Virus record (IMG/VR): IMGVR_UViG_3300022747_000007
Span: 1 to 43,259 of that record
Origin: a virus
DNA length: 43,259 nucleotides
Direction: 5' to 3' (one strand)
In this document: positions 41,415-43,259 of the stretch, piece by piece
How positions within the stretch are numbered: the stretch's first letter is position 1
Layout of the letters: each line of letters starts with the position of its first letter
The notes under the pieces: generated by a model
The model's database searches: none
What the model was told of the DNA's origin: nothing
Seen by the model: only the letters and a program-made list of their open reading frames with translations
Program-made: the position numbers and the translations under genes

Positions 41415-41726
41415 GTGGACTTACTGCTTGAAACTGAGGTGGCTGACATGCTGCACAGAAGCAGGGGATTCGTTCGCAAGCTGCGCCAGTCTGGTGAGCT
41501 GCAATGGATTCCTGGCGCTGGCCGTGCACCACTTCTGATTTCACGCGAGTCCGTACAGCAATATATTGAAAGGACATTGAGATGGCACGCAAAGCGCTCC
41601 CACCAAGACTCGTCGAAAACGCTGGCGTCTGGTACGTCGCGTTCACAGATGGAGGTCGCTCGCAAAGAACGAGCCTTCGGACAGCAGATTTACAAGTCGC
41701 GCAAGAGAGGTTTCAGGGCTGGCTGA
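41415..41726 (+). CDS. HTH_17 / excisionase-like protein overlapping the integrase
   Basis: 103 residues from GTG 41415. The first 55 or so are a typical MerR-like HTH_17 domain: LLLETEVADMLHRSRGFVRK, then LRQSGELQWIPGAGRAPL and the closing SRESVQQYIERT. Such small proteins next to integrases act as excisionase or directionality factors. The frame then runs on for 48 codons inside the integrase gene (overlap 145 nt), with a basic, low-structure tail that may be a by-product of the integrase sequence. The ribosome binding site (GAAGG) is weak, and coupling to the repressor stop is likely. Confidence 0.65.
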   Translation: MDLLLETEVADMLHRSRGFVRKLRQSGELQWIPGAGRAPLLISRESVQQYIERTLRWHAKRSHQDSSKTLASGTSRSQMEVARKERAFGQQIYKSRKRGFRAG

Positions 41727-42634
41727 AAGCACGCACTGAGGATGAGATTGCACATGACCCGCAGACATTCGCCGCCGCCTGCCGCATGTACCTGGAGCAA
41801 CACGGCCCAACGGTGGCTTCGCCTGACACGCTCAAGCATGTTTTGATTTGTCTGATTGTCCGATTTGGCGACCGCACTCTGTCACAAATTACAAGGGCCG
41901 ACGTTGAGCGCTTCACCAAAGAGCGCCTAGAAGGTACGTTTGAAGGCCGTCGCAAGGTGTCGGCTGGCACGGTGCGCAAAGAGCTTGGCATCATGCGTGC
42001 GGTGTTCAACTTCATGGTCAAGAAGGTGGAGCCGAAAGAGCTGCGCGTCACCGCCAAAGACCTGTCGTACATCCCGCTGCCGCCTAAGCCACCAGCTCGC
42101 AACCGTGTCCTTACCGAGGCAGAGCTGGCCATGATTCGCGCAGAGGCCACCCACATCAAGGGCGAGCGCATGAGCCGACTGAGCCGCTACCTGTGGTTGC
42201 TCATGGAGACTGGCGCGCGCTCAGACGCTTTGCGCTCATTGACCTGGCAGCAAGTCGACCTGGACCTTGGCATCATCAAGCTCAACCCATGGGGTCGCAA
42301 CCAAACGACCAAGCGCAGGCCGACTATTCCAATCAGCGACGACCTGTTGCCAGTGCTCCAGCGCGCCAAAGAAGAGGCGATTAACGATTGGGTGCTGGAC
42401 CACCGCGGCCAGATTCGCAAGTCGATGGAGCGGTTCTGCGAGCGCAAACACTTGGCCAACGTCACGGCTCACACATTCCGCCACACGCTGGCCACCAGGT
42501 TGGCTCAGGCTGGTGTGTCCATGCCCGAGATTGCAGCCATGCTGGGTGACTCAATCGTGACGGTGGAGAAGAACTACCTGCACATGTCGCCGCACTTCCT
42601 GCGTGGTGCGCTGGCCAAGCTCAAGGCGGCCTAA
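41582..42634 (+). CDS. int: tyrosine-type integrase
   Basis: 350 residues. The N-terminal arm-binding part (GVWYVAFTDGGRSQRTSLRT), the core-binding domain (about 60-165) and the catalytic domain (about 175-345) are complete. Catalytic residues: R213 in ETGARSDALRSL, K244 in TTKRRPTIPI, H297 and R300 in HTFRHT, Y332 in KNYLHMSP. The usual LGH box is LGD (D323), as in a number of phage integrases. The AAAGGACATTGAG site supports the ATG at 41582 although it lies inside the excisionase-like frame. The stop overlaps the end of the convergent gene by 4 bp. Confidence 0.93.
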   Translation: MARKALPPRLVENAGVWYVAFTDGGRSQRTSLRTADLQVAQERFQGWLKARTEDEIAHDPQTFAAACRMYLEQHGPTVASPDTLKHVLICLIVRFGDRTLSQITRADVERFTKERLEGTFEGRRKVSAGTVRKELGIMRAVFNFMVKKVEPKELRVTAKDLSYIPLPPKPPARNRVLTEAELAMIRAEATHIKGERMSRLSRYLWLLMETGARSDALRSLTWQQVDLDLGIIKLNPWGRNQTTKRRPTIPISDDLLPVLQRAKEEAINDWVLDHRGQIRKSMERFCERKHLANVTAHTFRHTLATRLAQAGVSMPEIAAMLGDSIVTVEKNYLHMSPHFLRGALAKLKAA

Positions 42635-43062
42635 CCCTTCTTGGGTCTAAACGGGGTGGAGAGTGCGCGCTTCACGCTCCACCCGTTGTTGATTCTGTAT
42701 TGAATGGACTGATAGCTTGCGCCCAGCTCATCGGCCCACGCCTGCAACGATTGAGTCTTACCGTTGTGGGTCAAATTCCTGATTACACCTTTTGGCTTTG
42801 GCTTCTTGGCCACCGCCACCACGGTCAGATGTTTCACTTTCTTGGGCGCGTCTTTTCTTCTGGCCTTGTTTGCGTCGAGCACTGCACATCCACACGACGT
42901 CGACTTGCCAGAGCGTAGGTTCAAACCAATCACAACCTTCTCAGTGCCGCATGAACAACGGCATAGCCAGGTCGCGTGAGCGGTTCCGTAAGTGCCAGCT
43001 CGGGCGACGACTTGGAGTCGTCCAAACCATTGGCCAGTTAAATCAAGCGCATGTCTTCCCAT
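42631..43062 (-). CDS. zinc-ribbon plus HTH DNA-binding protein (homing-endonuclease-derived, no HNH)
   Basis: 143 residues. The N-terminal part is the zinc-ribbon found in front of phage HNH/AP2 proteins: DLTGQWFGRLQVVARAG, then WLCRCSCGTEKVV and SCGC (Cys 34, 36, 38, 57, 59). A basic linker follows. The C terminus is the HTH often seen in the same proteins (GKTQSLQAWADELGASYQSI, then NNGWSVKRALSTP). No HNH catalytic motif is present, so it is probably a DNA-binding remnant or regulator. No good ribosome binding site; its promoter area holds 13-bp direct repeats. Confidence 0.7.
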   Translation of the reverse strand: MGRHALDLTGQWFGRLQVVARAGTYGTAHATWLCRCSCGTEKVVIGLNLRSGKSTSCGCAVLDANKARRKDAPKKVKHLTVVAVAKKPKPKGVIRNLTHNGKTQSLQAWADELGASYQSIQYRINNGWSVKRALSTPFRPKKG

Positions 43063-43079
43063 GGCTTTTATTCTGGCAT

Positions 43080-43115
43080 ATAACTAATAAACGGGGTGAA
43101 AAATAACTAATAAAC
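43080..43115. repeat. 13-bp direct repeats ATAACTAATAAAC
   Basis: Two exact copies at 43080-43092 and 43103-43115, 23 bp apart (about two helical turns), in the AT-rich gap upstream of the zinc-ribbon gene. They could be operators for that gene or arm-type integrase sites. Confidence 0.7.
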
Positions 43116-43127
43116 CTGTGCTGTTCG

Positions 43128-43147
43128 TTGCGCTAAATACAGCGCAA
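43128..43147. repeat. inverted repeat TTGCGCT-N6-AGCGCAA, core-site-like
   Basis: Perfect 7-bp arms surround a 6-bp AT-rich centre (AAATAC). This is the geometry of a tyrosine recombinase core site. It spans the circle joint, between the integrase side and the tRNA. GTTGCGCT recurs at 202-209 just before the tRNA. A role in integration is inference. Confidence 0.45.
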
Positions 43148-43259
43148 AAGCCCCAAATGAGCTGTATTGCACCAAACAAGCACAAGACAAAAGCGGGTGC
43201 ATCCCGCTAAAGCCTTGTGTATGTTGTATGACGCGCTGTTAGAACCTCGCCTTCACACT
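43133..43259. repeat. terminal direct repeat, right copy
   Basis: Exact copy of positions 1-127. Features inside it are described at the left copy and should be counted once. Confidence 0.95.

Overview
The window is one complete, temperate, T7/BPP-1-like podovirus genome, assembled as a circular contig. The first 127 bases are repeated exactly as the last 127, so the non-redundant length is 43,132 bp. A 127-base overlap equals a common maximum assembly k-mer, so it more likely marks circularity than a biological terminal repeat. Base composition, Shine-Dalgarno use and protein style suggest a Burkholderiales-like betaproteobacterial host, probably freshwater or soil. That host call is inference; no host gene is present except perhaps a tRNA-Val.

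Layout. (1) 311-27850, minus strand, is the late block. Read in its own direction it runs: small terminase; a terminator and promoter; tail fibre; a glycine-rich fibre-tip paralogue; small virion-associated proteins; large terminase; portal; scaffold; major capsid protein; head-tail adaptor; nozzle-like protein; an unexpected cupin-SET protein; three ejection-type proteins; a 2316-residue polyvalent protein; and a lysis cassette (coiled-coil membrane protein, spanin-like protein, two holin-like proteins, M15 endopeptidase). (2) 27986-29780, plus strand, is a short early operon. It holds the antirestriction protein ArdA and six small proteins and ends at a strong terminator. (3) 29908-30085 is an iteron-like array (GATACC/GGTATC) between converging operons, beside a three-part primase/helicase/winged-helix gene; this is the best replication-origin candidate. 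(4) 30107-40844, minus strand, is the early/middle block: the replication protein, about a dozen tightly overlapping microproteins, a DUF2303 protein, a YqaJ-type exonuclease, a RuvC-like resolvase and a Cro-like protein. (5) 40845-42634 is the lysogeny switch and integration module: two different operator-like dyads, an XRE repressor, an HTH_17 excisionase-like gene overlapping the integrase by 145 nt, and a tyrosine integrase. (6) 42631-310 across the circle joint holds a zinc-ribbon/HTH protein, direct and inverted repeats and a full tRNA-Val(CAC); this is the likely attP region.

How it works together (inference). The Cro/repressor intergenic region decides lysogeny. The leftward promoter there drives recombination, host-takeover and replication genes. 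The divergent region at 27851-27985 drives ArdA rightward and probably terS leftward. Late genes are read leftward from a promoter after the terS terminator, with an attenuator behind the capsid gene. No phage RNA polymerase or DNA polymerase was recognised, so host enzymes are presumably used. The least ordinary features are the cupin-SET protein in the virion module, the iteron/replicase pair, the polyvalent ejection protein, and an 8-mer (CATACAAT) shared as the -10 region of three leftward promoters.
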